From: Corynebacterium atrinae
GTDB lineage: Bacteria > Actinomycetota > Actinomycetes > Mycobacteriales > Mycobacteriaceae
Direction: 5' to 3'
Assembly: GCF_030408455.1 (NCBI RefSeq)
Contig: NZ_CP046977.1
Span: forward strand, 62,001 to 126,000
Length of the DNA: 64,000 nucleotides
Of the stretch, positions 8,708-16,768 are shown in pieces. The notes beneath the pieces are model-generated. The model did not search any database and was not told the origin of the DNA. It worked only from the letters and a program-made list of their open reading frames with translations. The position numbers and the translations under genes were made by a program. Positions within the stretch are counted from its first letter, which is position 1, and every line of letters starts with the position of its first letter.

Positions 8708-9649
8708 CTAACTCAGCCGCCAGCGCAGCCACTCCCGTCGCGCAAAGCGCGCACGGCGGGACAACTCAGCCGTAGGGAAGACCGCATCAAAGACGTGGTA
8801 GCCGCCGGGCCAGACGTGCAGTTCGGTGGGGACGCCGCTGGCAAGTAGTTGTGCGGCGTAGGCGATGCACTCGTCGCGGTAGAGTTCAGAGCCGCCGACG
8901 TCGATGAATGTTGGAGGCAGCCCTGAGAGATCAGAGGCGCGGGCGGGGGCGAGGTATGGGGAAATATCGCGGGTCTCGTGGCCCGGGCCGAGCACCGCAT
9001 CCCAGGCGAATTCGCTCTTTTCCCGAGGCCAAATGCGCGCATCGGCGCCGGCGAAGAGCTGAGAGGAGGGGGTGACGTGACGATCGTCGAGCATGGGGCA
9101 GACTAGCAGCTGGGAATCGACGGTCACCTCGCCACGGTCGCGCGCGAGCAGGCAGGTGCCGGCTGCCAGGCCGCCGCCCCCGGAGACCCCGCCGACGATG
9201 ATGCGTCGGCCGGGATAGTTCTCTGCTGCCCACCGCAACGCCGAATAACAATCCTCGACTCCTGCTGGGCCGGGGTGTTCCGGGGCGAGCCGGTACTCGG
9301 GGGTGATCATGAGAAAACCGAGGTCGGCGATGAGGGGCAGGAATTCGTAGTCGACGATGTCGTTGAAGCGGGTGCCCATGATCTGGCCGCCGCCGTGAAT
9401 CCATAGGAAGACGGGCGCATCATCGCGCAGGTCAGCGGTTCGAAATAGGGACATCTCCACGGGACCGGCGACCGTCTCATGCACCAGTCCGAGGGAGTCG
9501 GCCACGGGCAAGACGGCGGAGGATGGGGTGGCCATGGCGGCGCGGGCGTCGGCAAGCGAGGAAGCATCGAGGGTGGATGGGGGTTCCGCGCCGAGGAGGG
9601 CGATTAACTCGGCATCAAAAGGTGTGCGGGCGAGCATAAATCCGAGCAT
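8708..9649 (-). CDS. Alpha/beta hydrolase, HSL (lipase/esterase) family
   Basis: A 313-residue esterase of the hormone-sensitive-lipase family. The oxyanion motif HGGG is at 85-88 and the nucleophile is S156 in GVSGGGG, where the family's usual GDSAGG is altered. A late GGYHVFD supplies the catalytic histidine. No signal peptide is evident, so it is cytoplasmic. An alternative start four codons downstream (ATG 9637, MLARTP) would also fit. It converges with bsaP across the inverted repeat. Natural substrate is unknown; short acyl esters are typical for the family. Confidence 0.88.
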   Translation of the reverse strand: MLGFMLARTPFDAELIALLGAEPPSTLDASSLADARAAMATPSSAVLPVADSLGLVHETVAGPVEMSLFRTADLRDDAPVFLWIHGGGQIMGTRFNDIVDYEFLPLIADLGFLMITPEYRLAPEHPGPAGVEDCYSALRWAAENYPGRRIIVGGVSGGGGLAAGTCLLARDRGEVTVDSQLLVCPMLDDRHVTPSSQLFAGADARIWPREKSEFAWDAVLGPGHETRDISPYLAPARASDLSGLPPTFIDVGGSELYRDECIAYAAQLLASGVPTELHVWPGGYHVFDAVFPTAELSRRARFARREWLRWRLS

Positions 9650-9714
9650 ATTCCATGGGCATTCCGGGGTAGATTAAGTGGGAAAGGTCTAGCAAACTAC
9701 CGAAAGGAAAAACC

Positions 9715-9894
9715 ATGAGCTTCATTGACAAGGCTAAGGCGAAGGCAAACGAGTTCCTCAACAACGAGGAGAGCACTGACCAGGTGCTGGACAAGGTGGA
9801 GAAGTTCGCTACCGACACGCTCGGCGAGGATAAGGCGGAGAAGATTCGTTCGGCTCGCGAAGCAGTGGACGAGAAGCTGGGCGACAAGAACTAG
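9715..9894 (+). CDS. Small charged helical protein (Rv0909/MT0933 antitoxin-like)
   Basis: A 59-residue protein starting at ATG 9715 after GAAAGGAAAAACC, too short for routine gene calls but with a good ribosome site and a composition unlike random DNA. It is rich in Lys, Glu, Asp and Ala, contains no Cys, and is predicted helical: MSFIDKAKAKANEF then DKVEKFATDTLGEDKAEKI. This resembles the MT0933-like family annotated as putative antitoxins, but no toxin gene lies beside it, and CsbD-like stress proteins look similar. Its stop overlaps the convergent aldehyde dehydrogenase stop (CTAG). Confidence 0.7.
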   Translation: MSFIDKAKAKANEFLNNEESTDQVLDKVEKFATDTLGEDKAEKIRSAREAVDEKLGDKN

Positions 9895-11303
9895 CGCAAC
9901 ACCCGTTTGCCCAGGCGCAATGCCGTGCTTAGCAGCGAGGTGTAGCGCTCCCGGGAAATAAGCGACGGCCCGTTAAGGGGCATGAGGCGTTGGGCTGCGA
10001 TGGTGCGCGATTCCGTGTACTTGAGCAGCCCTTCGTCGGCATGACGGCGGCCTTGGCCCGAGTCTTTCCATCCGCCCATGGGGGCGTCGAGCGAGGCCCA
10101 GGCAGCGCCGAAGCCGTCATTGATGTTGACGGCGCCGGCCTCGAGGCGGGAGGCGACGTCGCGGGCGGTGAGCTCGCGTCCCCACACGGAGGCGCTGAGC
10201 CCGTAGGACGAGTCGTTGGCCTTGGCCACGGCCTCGTCCACGGTCGCAACTTTTTCCACGTAGACGACGGGGCCGAAGACCTCTTCGGTATGCAGGCGTG
10301 CGGTAGGGGGGACGTCGATAAGCACGGTGGGGGCGTAGAACGTCCGCCCGAGGTCCGGGAGGGGCCGGCCGCCGGCGAGGACGCGGGCGCCGTGAAGGAT
10401 GGCGTCTTCGACCAGTTCGTTGACGCGCGCGAGGTGCTCGGCGGAGATGAGCGAGCCGACGTCGTCGGTCCAGCCGTGGCCGAGGCGGAAGTCGTTGACC
10501 AGGGCGAGGAAGCGGCTGAGGAAGCGATCCGCGACGGCCTCGTGGACATAGATGCGTTCGATGGAGATGCACAGCTGGCCGGTGTTGGAGAAACACGCTT
10601 GCACCGCGCCGTGGGCAGCCTTATCGATGTCCGCGTCCGCGCAGACGATGAGCGGATTCTTGCCGCCCAGCTCGGCGGAGTAGCCGATGAGTCGCTCGCC
10701 GGCCTGCGCCGCGAGCTTCCGGCCGGTGGCGGTGGAACCGGTGAACATGAGGTAATCGCACTGCGCGACGATTTCCTGCCCGACGGTGGAGCCTGGGCCG
10801 GGCACGACCTGCATCACTTCGCCGGGCAGGCCCGCTTCCTCCAGCAGTTCGAGGCCGCGGACGGCGGTGCCGGTGGTCTTCTCATCGGGCTTCAACACGA
10901 CGGCGTTGCCGGCCAGCAGCGCCGGGATGGCGTCGGATAGCGCCATGCTGAGGGGGTAGTTCCAGGGGGCAATGATGCCGACGACGCCCCGCGGGGACCG
11001 CTGCACCGTCGTGTGCGTGAGCACCGGCAGCGCACCTCGCACCCGCTTAGTGCGCAGCAGGTGGCCGGCGCGGTAGGCGTAGTGGCGCGCGGTGAGGGCG
11101 ACGTCGATGACCTCGTCGAATGCGCTGGAGCGAGACTTGCCCGTCTCGGCTTGGACGAGGTCGATGAGCTCGACTTGGTTCTCCAGGATGAGGTCGTGCA
11201 GCCGGAGCATGATCTCGCGGCGCCGGTGCACCGGGGACAACGCCCACTGGGCTTGAGCGCGCCGGGCTCGAGCAAAAACACTCTGGACTTCGCTGGCTTC
11301 CAT
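9891..11303 (-). CDS. NAD(P)-dependent aldehyde dehydrogenase (succinate-semialdehyde type)
   Basis: A 470-residue ALDH-superfamily enzyme oxidising an aldehyde to its acid. Family residues are present: APWNYP (N115), K138 of the cofactor site, E211 in ELGGKNP and the catalytic C245 in NTGQLCIS. The sequence is closest in character to GabD2-like succinate-semialdehyde dehydrogenases, but substrate is not proven. The ATG at 11303 is preferred to upstream in-frame codons because TACCGT ends exactly 7 bases before it, a leaderless start, and the upstream extension is antisense to the SDR gene. It is divergent from that gene, with only 12 bases between start codons. Confidence 0.88.
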   Translation of the reverse strand: MEASEVQSVFARARRAQAQWALSPVHRRREIMLRLHDLILENQVELIDLVQAETGKSRSSAFDEVIDVALTARHYAYRAGHLLRTKRVRGALPVLTHTTVQRSPRGVVGIIAPWNYPLSMALSDAIPALLAGNAVVLKPDEKTTGTAVRGLELLEEAGLPGEVMQVVPGPGSTVGQEIVAQCDYLMFTGSTATGRKLAAQAGERLIGYSAELGGKNPLIVCADADIDKAAHGAVQACFSNTGQLCISIERIYVHEAVADRFLSRFLALVNDFRLGHGWTDDVGSLISAEHLARVNELVEDAILHGARVLAGGRPLPDLGRTFYAPTVLIDVPPTARLHTEEVFGPVVYVEKVATVDEAVAKANDSSYGLSASVWGRELTARDVASRLEAGAVNINDGFGAAWASLDAPMGGWKDSGQGRRHADEGLLKYTESRTIAAQRLMPLNGPSLISRERYTSLLSTALRLGKRVLR

Positions 11304-11320
11304 AGGATCAACGGTATGCC
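11301..11320. promoter_or_regulatory. Overlapping divergent leaderless promoters
   Basis: The start codons at 11303 (minus) and 11316 (plus) are separated by 12 bases. On the plus strand TAGGAT (11303-11308) lies 7 bases before ATG 11316. On the minus strand TACCGT (complement of 11311-11316) lies 7 bases before ATG 11303. Each -10 hexamer overlaps the other gene's start codon, so neither transcript can have a leader and the two polymerase sites exclude each other. Confidence 0.6.
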
Positions 11321-12059
11321 AAATATCTTCATCACGGGAGCGTCCACCGGAATCGGCCGTGCGGTCGCCGAGCGATTCCTCGCCGCCGGGTGGACCGTCG
11401 GCGCCTACGACATCTCGCCGGTCACCTGGTCCACGGAGGTCATCGCCGGGCTTATCGACGTCCGTGATGCCCACTCCTGGGACGCCGCCTTGGCCGACTT
11501 CGCGGGGCAGGTGGGAGGGCGTATCGACGTCGTCGATAACAACGCCGGCATCATCGTCGACGGTCCGCTGGCCGCGGCTTCCGCCGCGGAGGTAGAAAAG
11601 CTGATTGCTACGAACTGCCTTGGCGTCACTCTGGGTGCGCGGGCAGCCCACCCGTACCTCACGGGCGGTGGCACGCTCATCAACATGTCCTCGGCCGCGG
11701 CCATCTACGGCCAGCCCGGTATCGCCGTGTACTCAGCATCGAAGTTTTACGTCTCGGGCCTGACGGAGGCGCTCAACTTGGAGTGGCGCGGGGACGGGGT
11801 CCGGGTCGTGGACATCATGCCGCTGTGGGCAAAAACAAACCTGGCGACGGTCGGCGCGGCCACTTCTCACCGTCTGGGAGTGCGCATCAGCCCAGCACAA
11901 GTCGCCGACACCGTCTGGGCGGCCGCGACGGCCGAGGGCCGCTGGGCGCGCGGCCGAATCCACTACGGGGTGTCCCCCCTGGACAAGTCACTGGCCATCG
12001 CCCGCAAGCTCGTGCCCGGCCGAGTGGCGGCATTCCTCACCCGTTTTCTCGCGGGCTAG
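11316..12059 (+). CDS. Short-chain dehydrogenase/reductase
   Basis: A 247-residue classical SDR oxidoreductase. The cofactor glycine motif TGASTGIG is at residues 7-14, NNAG near 75, a serine near 130 and the catalytic YSASK near 145. The acidic residue after beta-strand 2 (AYDIS) suggests NAD(H) over NADP(H). The start was set at ATG 11316, which gives the canonical SDR N-terminus and a TAGGAT box 7 bases upstream. Substrate is unknown; pairing with the aldehyde dehydrogenase suggests an alcohol-aldehyde-acid route, which is inference only. Confidence 0.88.
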   Translation: MPNIFITGASTGIGRAVAERFLAAGWTVGAYDISPVTWSTEVIAGLIDVRDAHSWDAALADFAGQVGGRIDVVDNNAGIIVDGPLAAASAAEVEKLIATNCLGVTLGARAAHPYLTGGGTLINMSSAAAIYGQPGIAVYSASKFYVSGLTEALNLEWRGDGVRVVDIMPLWAKTNLATVGAATSHRLGVRISPAQVADTVWAAATAEGRWARGRIHYGVSPLDKSLAIARKLVPGRVAAFLTRFLAG

Positions 12060-12130
12060 GAAACCCCGGGACGCCGAGCAGGTGGAGGCGTTAGGGTAGG
12101 TCAACAACCCCAGAAGAAAGAGGATGACCG

Positions 12131-13483
12131 ATGGCACAGCACACCCCAGAACAAGGCCAGCGGGCCTTCGACCTCGACCGCGCGCACGTATTCCACTCCT
12201 GGTCCGCCCAAGGGGCGCTCAACCCGGTGCCTGTGGCGGGCGGGAAGAACGCCACCTTCTGGGACTTCGACGGTAACGAATACCTCGATTTCAACTCCCA
12301 GATGGTCAACGTCAACCTCGGTCACCAGCACCCCACGCTGATCAAGGCGATCCAGGATCAGGCGGCGACCCTGTGTACCATCGGGCCAGCCTTTGCCAAT
12401 GACACCCGCTCGGAAGCTGCGCGCCTGATTACCTCGGTCGCGCCGGAGGGCCTCAACCACGTCTTCTTCACTAACGGTGGGGCAGAGGCGGTGGAGAATG
12501 CCGTGAAGATGGCGCGCATGCACACCGGCCGAGACAAGATTATGGCCGCCTACCGCAGCTACCACGGCGCGACCGCCACCGCGATCACCCTGACTGGCGA
12601 ACCGCGCCGCTTCAACAACCGCCACACCGATTCCGGGGTCGTCCACTTCATGGGGCCCTACACCTACCAGTCGCCGTTCTGGTCCGAGTCGGAAGAGCAG
12701 GAGTGCGAACGGGCCCTCGCCCACCTTGAGCAGCAGATCGTGCTGGAAGGTTCGCACACCATCGCGGCGATCATCATGGAGCCCGTCGTCGGTGGCATGG
12801 GTGTCATCGTCCCGCCGGCCGGGTTTCTCCAGGGGCTCAAGGCGCTGTGTGAAAAGTACGGCATCCTCTTCATCGCTGACGAGGTCATGGTCGGTTTCGG
12901 CCGCTGCGGCACGTGGTTTACGGTGGACAATTTCGACGTGACCCCGGACCTGATCACCTTCGCCAAGGGATCCAACTCGGGCTACGTCCCGCTCGGCGGC
13001 GTCATCATGTCGGATGCCATCTATGACACCTTCGTCGATCGGGTTTTCCCCGGCGGCCTGACCTACTCCGGGCACCCCCTGGCCTGTGCTCCGGTCGTGG
13101 CTACCTTCCAGGTCTTCGAGGAAGAACAGCTGCTCGATCACGTCAACGACCTCGCCGAGCGCGTCATCCGCCCCCGCCTGGAGGCCATGCGAGACAAACA
13201 CGCCATCGTCGGTGATGTCCGCGGCCTCGGCATGTTCTGGGCCATCGAGCTGGTGAAGAACAAAGATACCCGTGAACCACTCGTCCCCTACAACGCCCAG
13301 GGCGCGGACCTGCAGCCGATGAACGAGTTCGCCGCGGCCTGCAAAAAGGCCGGCCTGTGGCCCTTCATCGGCATGAACCGCACCCACGTCGCCCCGCCGC
13401 TGACCATCACCGAAGAAGACCTCGTCCGCGGCCTCGACATCATCGACGAGGCGCTTAGCGGGTTGGCCAAATACGCGGAATAG
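12131..13483 (+). CDS. Class III pyridoxal-phosphate aminotransferase
   Basis: A 450-residue fold-type I aminotransferase. The PLP lysine is K279 in ITFAKG, the ring-nitrogen aspartate D250 in FIADEV, and GGAEAVENAVKMAR (116-129) binds phosphate. Sequence style fits the taurine/beta-alanine:pyruvate omega-transaminase branch rather than GabT or ornithine aminotransferase. Its start follows AAGAAAGAGGATGACCG. It is followed after 4 bases by a sirtuin gene, so the two are probably one transcript. Amino donor is not predictable from the sequence alone. Confidence 0.88.
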   Translation: MAQHTPEQGQRAFDLDRAHVFHSWSAQGALNPVPVAGGKNATFWDFDGNEYLDFNSQMVNVNLGHQHPTLIKAIQDQAATLCTIGPAFANDTRSEAARLITSVAPEGLNHVFFTNGGAEAVENAVKMARMHTGRDKIMAAYRSYHGATATAITLTGEPRRFNNRHTDSGVVHFMGPYTYQSPFWSESEEQECERALAHLEQQIVLEGSHTIAAIIMEPVVGGMGVIVPPAGFLQGLKALCEKYGILFIADEVMVGFGRCGTWFTVDNFDVTPDLITFAKGSNSGYVPLGGVIMSDAIYDTFVDRVFPGGLTYSGHPLACAPVVATFQVFEEEQLLDHVNDLAERVIRPRLEAMRDKHAIVGDVRGLGMFWAIELVKNKDTREPLVPYNAQGADLQPMNEFAAACKKAGLWPFIGMNRTHVAPPLTITEEDLVRGLDIIDEALSGLAKYAE

Positions 13484-13487
13484 CCTG

Positions 13488-14414
13488 GTGCCCCCGCTAA
13501 ATAAGGATGATCTCCACCGCTCGGCACTGCGCTCCATCGCGCGGGTGGTGGAGGAAACGGCGACGCCGCTCCCACCGGAGCAGGCACTGTCGCAGCTAGT
13601 GGAGCAGCTCGAGCTGGGCCCCGCGATGGTGCTCACCGGAGCGGGCGTGTCCACGGATTCGGGCATCCCCGACTATCGCGGCCCACAGGGCAGCCTGACG
13701 CGCCACCGCCCGATGACGTACCAGGAATTCAGCCACGATCCAGCCGCTTCTCATCGATATTGGGCGCGCAGTTTCGTCGGTTGGCGGCAGATGGAGGCTG
13801 CAGGCCCCAACCGGACGCATTTCGCGCTCGTGGAGCTCGAACGTGCTGGGGCACTCAGCGGGGTAGTGACCCAGAACGTCGATGGGCTGCACCGGGCGGC
13901 GGGCTCGCGCAATCTGGTGAACTTGCACGGTGATCTGGACACCGTCGTGTGCCTCACCTGCCACATGCGAGAACCGCGCGCGGAGTTCGATCGCCGCCTG
14001 GAGGAGAGCAATCCCGGCTACTTCGATTCCATCCTCCTCGACCCTTCGCTGGTCAACCCCGATGGCGATGTCACCTTGCCCGAGGCGACCGTGCAGCGCT
14101 TCCGCATGGTTGGTTGTGTGCGGTGCGGTTCCAAACGCTTGAAACCGGATGTCGTGTACTTCGGCGAGCCGGTGCCGGAGGGGCGGAAGGCGCGGGCGTC
14201 GGAAATCTTGGGTGCCTCCGCCTCCCTCCTCGTGGCGGGCTCCTCCCTGGCGGTGATGAGCGGCTACCGCTTCGCGCTCGACGCGCGCCGGCAGGGCAAG
14301 CCGCTCACCGTGATCAACGGCGGGCCCGGGCGGGCAGATGCCCAGGCCACGACGCTGTGGCGCACACAGGTGGCACCAGCCTTCGACGAGCTTCTCGACG
14401 CCCTCGGGATCTAG
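13488..14414 (+). CDS. Sir2-family NAD-dependent deacylase (zinc-binding, class II-like)
   Basis: A 308-residue sirtuin. GAGVSTDSGIPDYRG (51-65), TQNVDGLH and NLHGD with the catalytic histidine are intact, and four zinc cysteines appear as CLTCH and CVRCGS. The long insertion between the cysteine pairs and the N-terminal helix fit the SIRT4-like class II group, which includes lipoamidases and ADP-ribosyl transferases. Translation starts at GTG 13488, four bases after the aminotransferase stop. Its stop interlocks with the convergent lipase gene (CTAG at 14411-14414). Confidence 0.88.
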   Translation: MPPLNKDDLHRSALRSIARVVEETATPLPPEQALSQLVEQLELGPAMVLTGAGVSTDSGIPDYRGPQGSLTRHRPMTYQEFSHDPAASHRYWARSFVGWRQMEAAGPNRTHFALVELERAGALSGVVTQNVDGLHRAAGSRNLVNLHGDLDTVVCLTCHMREPRAEFDRRLEESNPGYFDSILLDPSLVNPDGDVTLPEATVQRFRMVGCVRCGSKRLKPDVVYFGEPVPEGRKARASEILGASASLLVAGSSLAVMSGYRFALDARRQGKPLTVINGGPGRADAQATTLWRTQVAPAFDELLDALGI

Positions 14415-15370
14415 GAGGGCAGGTCGATCGCATCGAGGGCGGTGCGCACGGCGCGTCGCACGCGGGCGTCGACAGGCATGTCTTCATGCAGGACCCGAGC
14501 CTTCGGCTCGATGTCCTGGATGAAGAAGTTTGTGATTTCCGCTTGCGGGTCATCGGAGTAGAGGAAGCAGCTCTCGGGTGGTTGGATGAGGCTGTCGTAG
14601 CGAGTGGCGATGCACGTGTAGCCGACGTTGCTTTCCGTGTCGCCATCGACGTTGATGTCGTTGATGATGGGGTGACCGGTGATGAGTTGGAAGCCGGAGG
14701 GGCCGAACCAGGATTGCACCAGCGAGTTCATCATGGATTCGGCGGTGCGGGTGGTGATGATCGAGGAGAGCATTCCGCCCATCGTGGTCCCGTGGTTGGG
14801 GGCAGCCAGGCTCACGAGGTGCTTGACTTTGGGGGCCCCGCCATAGATGTGCATCCAATAGCGGGCGACGACCCCGCCTTGCGAATGGCCGACGAGGATG
14901 ACCTGCTCGGCGCCGGTGACGGTCAGCACTGCATCGATGTATGCGCCAACTTGAGAGGCAGATTCCTCGACGGTGAGGGTGCTGCGATTGCCGAAGCCCG
15001 GGATGAACACCGCCCACCCGTCCGTGCGCAGGTTATGGGTCAGCTTCTCCCAGATGCCGTTGGAATCGCTCGTGCCGTGGATGAGGACCACGGGCCAGGG
15101 GCGTTCTTTGGTGGGTCGGGCGCGCCAATCGTCCTCGACGTGGCCGCGGGGTGGGCGTCGGGCGGCCAGCGGGAAATTGTTCGAGCGGATGTAGCGCTGC
15201 TCGACGGATTCGCTCTGGGAGTCCTCGACGACGTCGGCCTCGGCAGTGTTAACGGTGTTGGGGTCGTCGGCCTCGGCGCTGTCTAGTCTGCGCACCACGC
15301 CAGTGGGCAGAATGCGGGTGATCCGGGTACTGAGGTCTCGCTGAAGTTCAGCCAGGTGATTGGTGGCCAT
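14411..15370 (-). CDS. Triacylglycerol lipase-like alpha/beta hydrolase
   Basis: A 319-residue alpha/beta hydrolase with VVLIHGTSDS (oxyanion region, near residue 95) and the nucleophile elbow GHSQGG near residue 160. AAPNHGTTMGG and an acidic residue follow as in class 2 bacterial lipases. Secreted corynebacterial lipases usually carry a signal peptide; here the N-terminal 60 residues are charged and polar, so cytoplasmic or non-classically located action is more likely. The gene is divergent from ferritin. Substrate is not known. Confidence 0.82.
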   Translation of the reverse strand: MATNHLAELQRDLSTRITRILPTGVVRRLDSAEADDPNTVNTAEADVVEDSQSESVEQRYIRSNNFPLAARRPPRGHVEDDWRARPTKERPWPVVLIHGTSDSNGIWEKLTHNLRTDGWAVFIPGFGNRSTLTVEESASQVGAYIDAVLTVTGAEQVILVGHSQGGVVARYWMHIYGGAPKVKHLVSLAAPNHGTTMGGMLSSIITTRTAESMMNSLVQSWFGPSGFQLITGHPIINDINVDGDTESNVGYTCIATRYDSLIQPPESCFLYSDDPQAEITNFFIQDIEPKARVLHEDMPVDARVRRAVRTALDAIDLPS

Positions 15371-15382
15371 GTCACCATGCTA

Positions 15383-15411
15383 ATGACATCAGCCGCCGTT
15401 ACCCCTAGCAT
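15383..15411 (+). promoter_or_regulatory. Ferritin gene promoter (leaderless)
   Basis: ATGACA at 15383-15388 and TAGCAT at 15406-15411 are separated by exactly 17 bases, and the ATG at 15419 begins 7 bases after the -10. No clear DtxR box was found in this interval. The promoter selects the start codon for the ferritin gene. Confidence 0.65.
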
Positions 15412-15418
15412 GGTGACC

Positions 15419-15931
15419 ATGAACATGGACCAGAAACTGCGTGACGTCATGAACGCCCAGGTGATCGCCGAGCACCAGGCCTCCCTCATCTACTCCCAGC
15501 TCGCCTACGACCTGGATCGACTGAGCTTCCCCGGCATGAGCACCTGGATGGCTGCCCAGGCCGACGAAGAGCGCGTGCATGCGCAGAAGATCGCCGACCA
15601 CCTCCTGGCCCGCGGTGAGCGCGTGGTGCTGTCCGACATTTCCCTCGACGAGCTGGAGATCACCTCCCCGCTCGATGCCTTCAAGGCTGCCTTCGCGCAT
15701 GAGCAGAAGGTCTCCGGCATGATCCGCAACCTCGCGCAGGTGGCCGACGAAGTGCGTGACTTCGACAGCCGTTCCCTGGTCAACTGGTTCCTCAACGAGC
15801 AGATCGAGGAAGAAGCAACTGTCTCCGAGATCGTCGATCAACTGACCCTGGTTGGCGACAACGGCTCTGGCCTGCTGCGTATCGACACCGAGATGGGCGG
15901 CGAGCGCACCCCCGCTGGCGGCCCGCAGTAA
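15419..15931 (+). CDS. ftn: Ferritin
   Basis: A 170-residue non-haem ferritin that oxidises Fe2+ and stores it as a mineral core in a 24-subunit shell. Ferroxidase ligands are visible in the four-helix bundle: EHQASLIYSQ (helix A), ADEERVHAQK (helix B, E-x2-H), and NEQIEEEATV (helix D-side E-x2-E). The start was placed at ATG 15419, 7 bases after TAGCAT; an ATG three codons upstream and one two codons downstream are alternatives. A strong terminator follows. Immediately beyond lies a candidate iron-controlled small RNA, which suits a locus for iron economy. Confidence 0.93.
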   Translation: MNMDQKLRDVMNAQVIAEHQASLIYSQLAYDLDRLSFPGMSTWMAAQADEERVHAQKIADHLLARGERVVLSDISLDELEITSPLDAFKAAFAHEQKVSGMIRNLAQVADEVRDFDSRSLVNWFLNEQIEEEATVSEIVDQLTLVGDNGSGLLRIDTEMGGERTPAGGPQ

Positions 15932-15952
15932 TCACCGTCCATCTGCCGCTCC

Positions 15953-15992
15953 GATCCCCCGGCCACTTCTTCGTGGCCGGGGGATCTCTCTG
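15953..15992 (+). terminator. Intrinsic terminator of the ferritin gene
   Basis: A perfect 14-bp stem (15953-15966 with 15973-15986) closes a 6-base loop TTCTTC, and is followed by TCTCTGTT. Confidence 0.88.
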
Positions 15993-16158
15993 TTCGGGGG
16001 TCATCCGCAAGTCGGATTTTCGCGCCGGGGCTGGCATTTTCTTGGCGGAAAAAACAAGGTTCGGCCAGCCCCACGGACGATGGGGCGAAAGAAGTCGGCA
16101 CCAACCAGAGCGTGAGCGGCGAGAGAACGGCGATGAGAAACTAATTTCCCGTAAACCC

Positions 16159-16187
16159 TTGCACTTAAGGGTAGCCTAACCTATAGT
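16159..16187 (+). promoter_or_regulatory. Promoter with DtxR-type iron box, upstream of a noncoding transcript
   Basis: TTGCAC (16159-16164), a 17-base spacer and TATAGT (16182-16187) form a near-consensus promoter. The spacer holds TAAGGGTAGCCTAACCTAT (16166-16184), which matches 15 of 19 positions of the DtxR consensus TTAGGTTAGGCTAACCTAA. Binding of Fe-DtxR here would block polymerase, so transcription should rise when iron is scarce. Confidence 0.7.
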
Positions 16188-16193
16188 CGGGTT

Positions 16194-16340
16194 AGCGGTT
16201 CGGGACCTCCAACTCTTACCGCCAACTGAGACAGAAGCCATCTGACCCCGTCCCCTGGGAGGCCGTTCGATACGAAGCCCTTAACTCTTCATTGCTGGCA
16301 CAGACCCGGAGACTGGTAGTCCCTCCGGGTCTGTGTTTTG
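16194..16340 (+). ncRNA. Candidate iron-responsive small RNA (about 145 nt)
   Basis: The stretch lies between the DtxR-box promoter and a strong intrinsic terminator and contains no ATG-initiated reading frame. Start is inferred 7 bases after the -10 and the end is the T-run of the terminator. The 5' part has unpaired-looking C-rich segments (GGGACCTCCAAC and ACCCCGTCCCC); ACCTCC is complementary to Shine-Dalgarno sequences, as in known iron-sparing small RNAs. No matching known RNA family was recognised, and transcription is inferred from signals only. Confidence 0.55.
16299..16339 (+). terminator. Intrinsic terminator of the small RNA candidate
   Basis: A perfect 13-bp stem (16299-16311 with 16323-16335) is followed by TTTTG. 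Inner ACT/AGT pairing extends the hairpin. It is among the strongest terminators in the window yet has no protein gene just upstream. Confidence 0.88.
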
Positions 16341-16768
16341 TCGGCTCACCGGGCACGTAGTTCGCGGGCATCAGGTGCGGGTTAAGGGACATATGTGTTG
16401 GATTCTGCTCCGGCTTGGCACCGGGTGGCGGGTGAGCATTGTTCAAGGTCAGTGCTGAGTCGATTGAAACCCGCACTTCCTAACAACTTGGCGGGTTCGG
16501 AAGGGGCATTGACCCCGGAGTTGTTAGGAAGTGCGGGTTTCGCCCCCTGACTCGCCTGAGATTTGTTGCTCGCTGTAGGCGGTTATCGGGGGGTCTGTGG
16601 TTTGAAGACACAGGATCGTTTCCTTAGGACCGGGCAAGTGGTGATGTGAAGTTGGATTCCCGATACGTTTGCTCCTAAACCTTCAGGGGTCAAGTCCGCG
16701 GGAGTGGTGTTTCTGCCTTTCGATAAAACAGGCAGGATGACGGTGCAAGGGCCGTCCCGAGCCCGGTA
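16341..16768. other. Gene-free interval between small RNA and insertion sequence
   Basis: No convincing coding region was found on either strand. The interval holds the 23-bp inverted repeat described separately (16466-16541). The rest, up to the presumed IS end at 16769, has no recognised feature. Confidence 0.6.
16466..16541. repeat. Perfect 23-bp inverted repeat forming a large hairpin
   Basis: Arms 16466-16488 and 16519-16541 are exact reverse complements, centred on CTTCCTAACAACT, with a 30-base interior containing a smaller GGGGCATTGACCCC hairpin. No T-run follows, so it is not an ordinary terminator. It may be a cruciform-forming repeat or a remnant of a mobile element next to the IS256-type insertion. 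Confidence 0.75.

Noticed and set aside
11303..11651. N-terminal extension of the aldehyde dehydrogenase frame to 11651
   Set aside because: It is antisense to the well-supported SDR gene, and ALDH homology begins at ATG 11303, which has its own -10 box.
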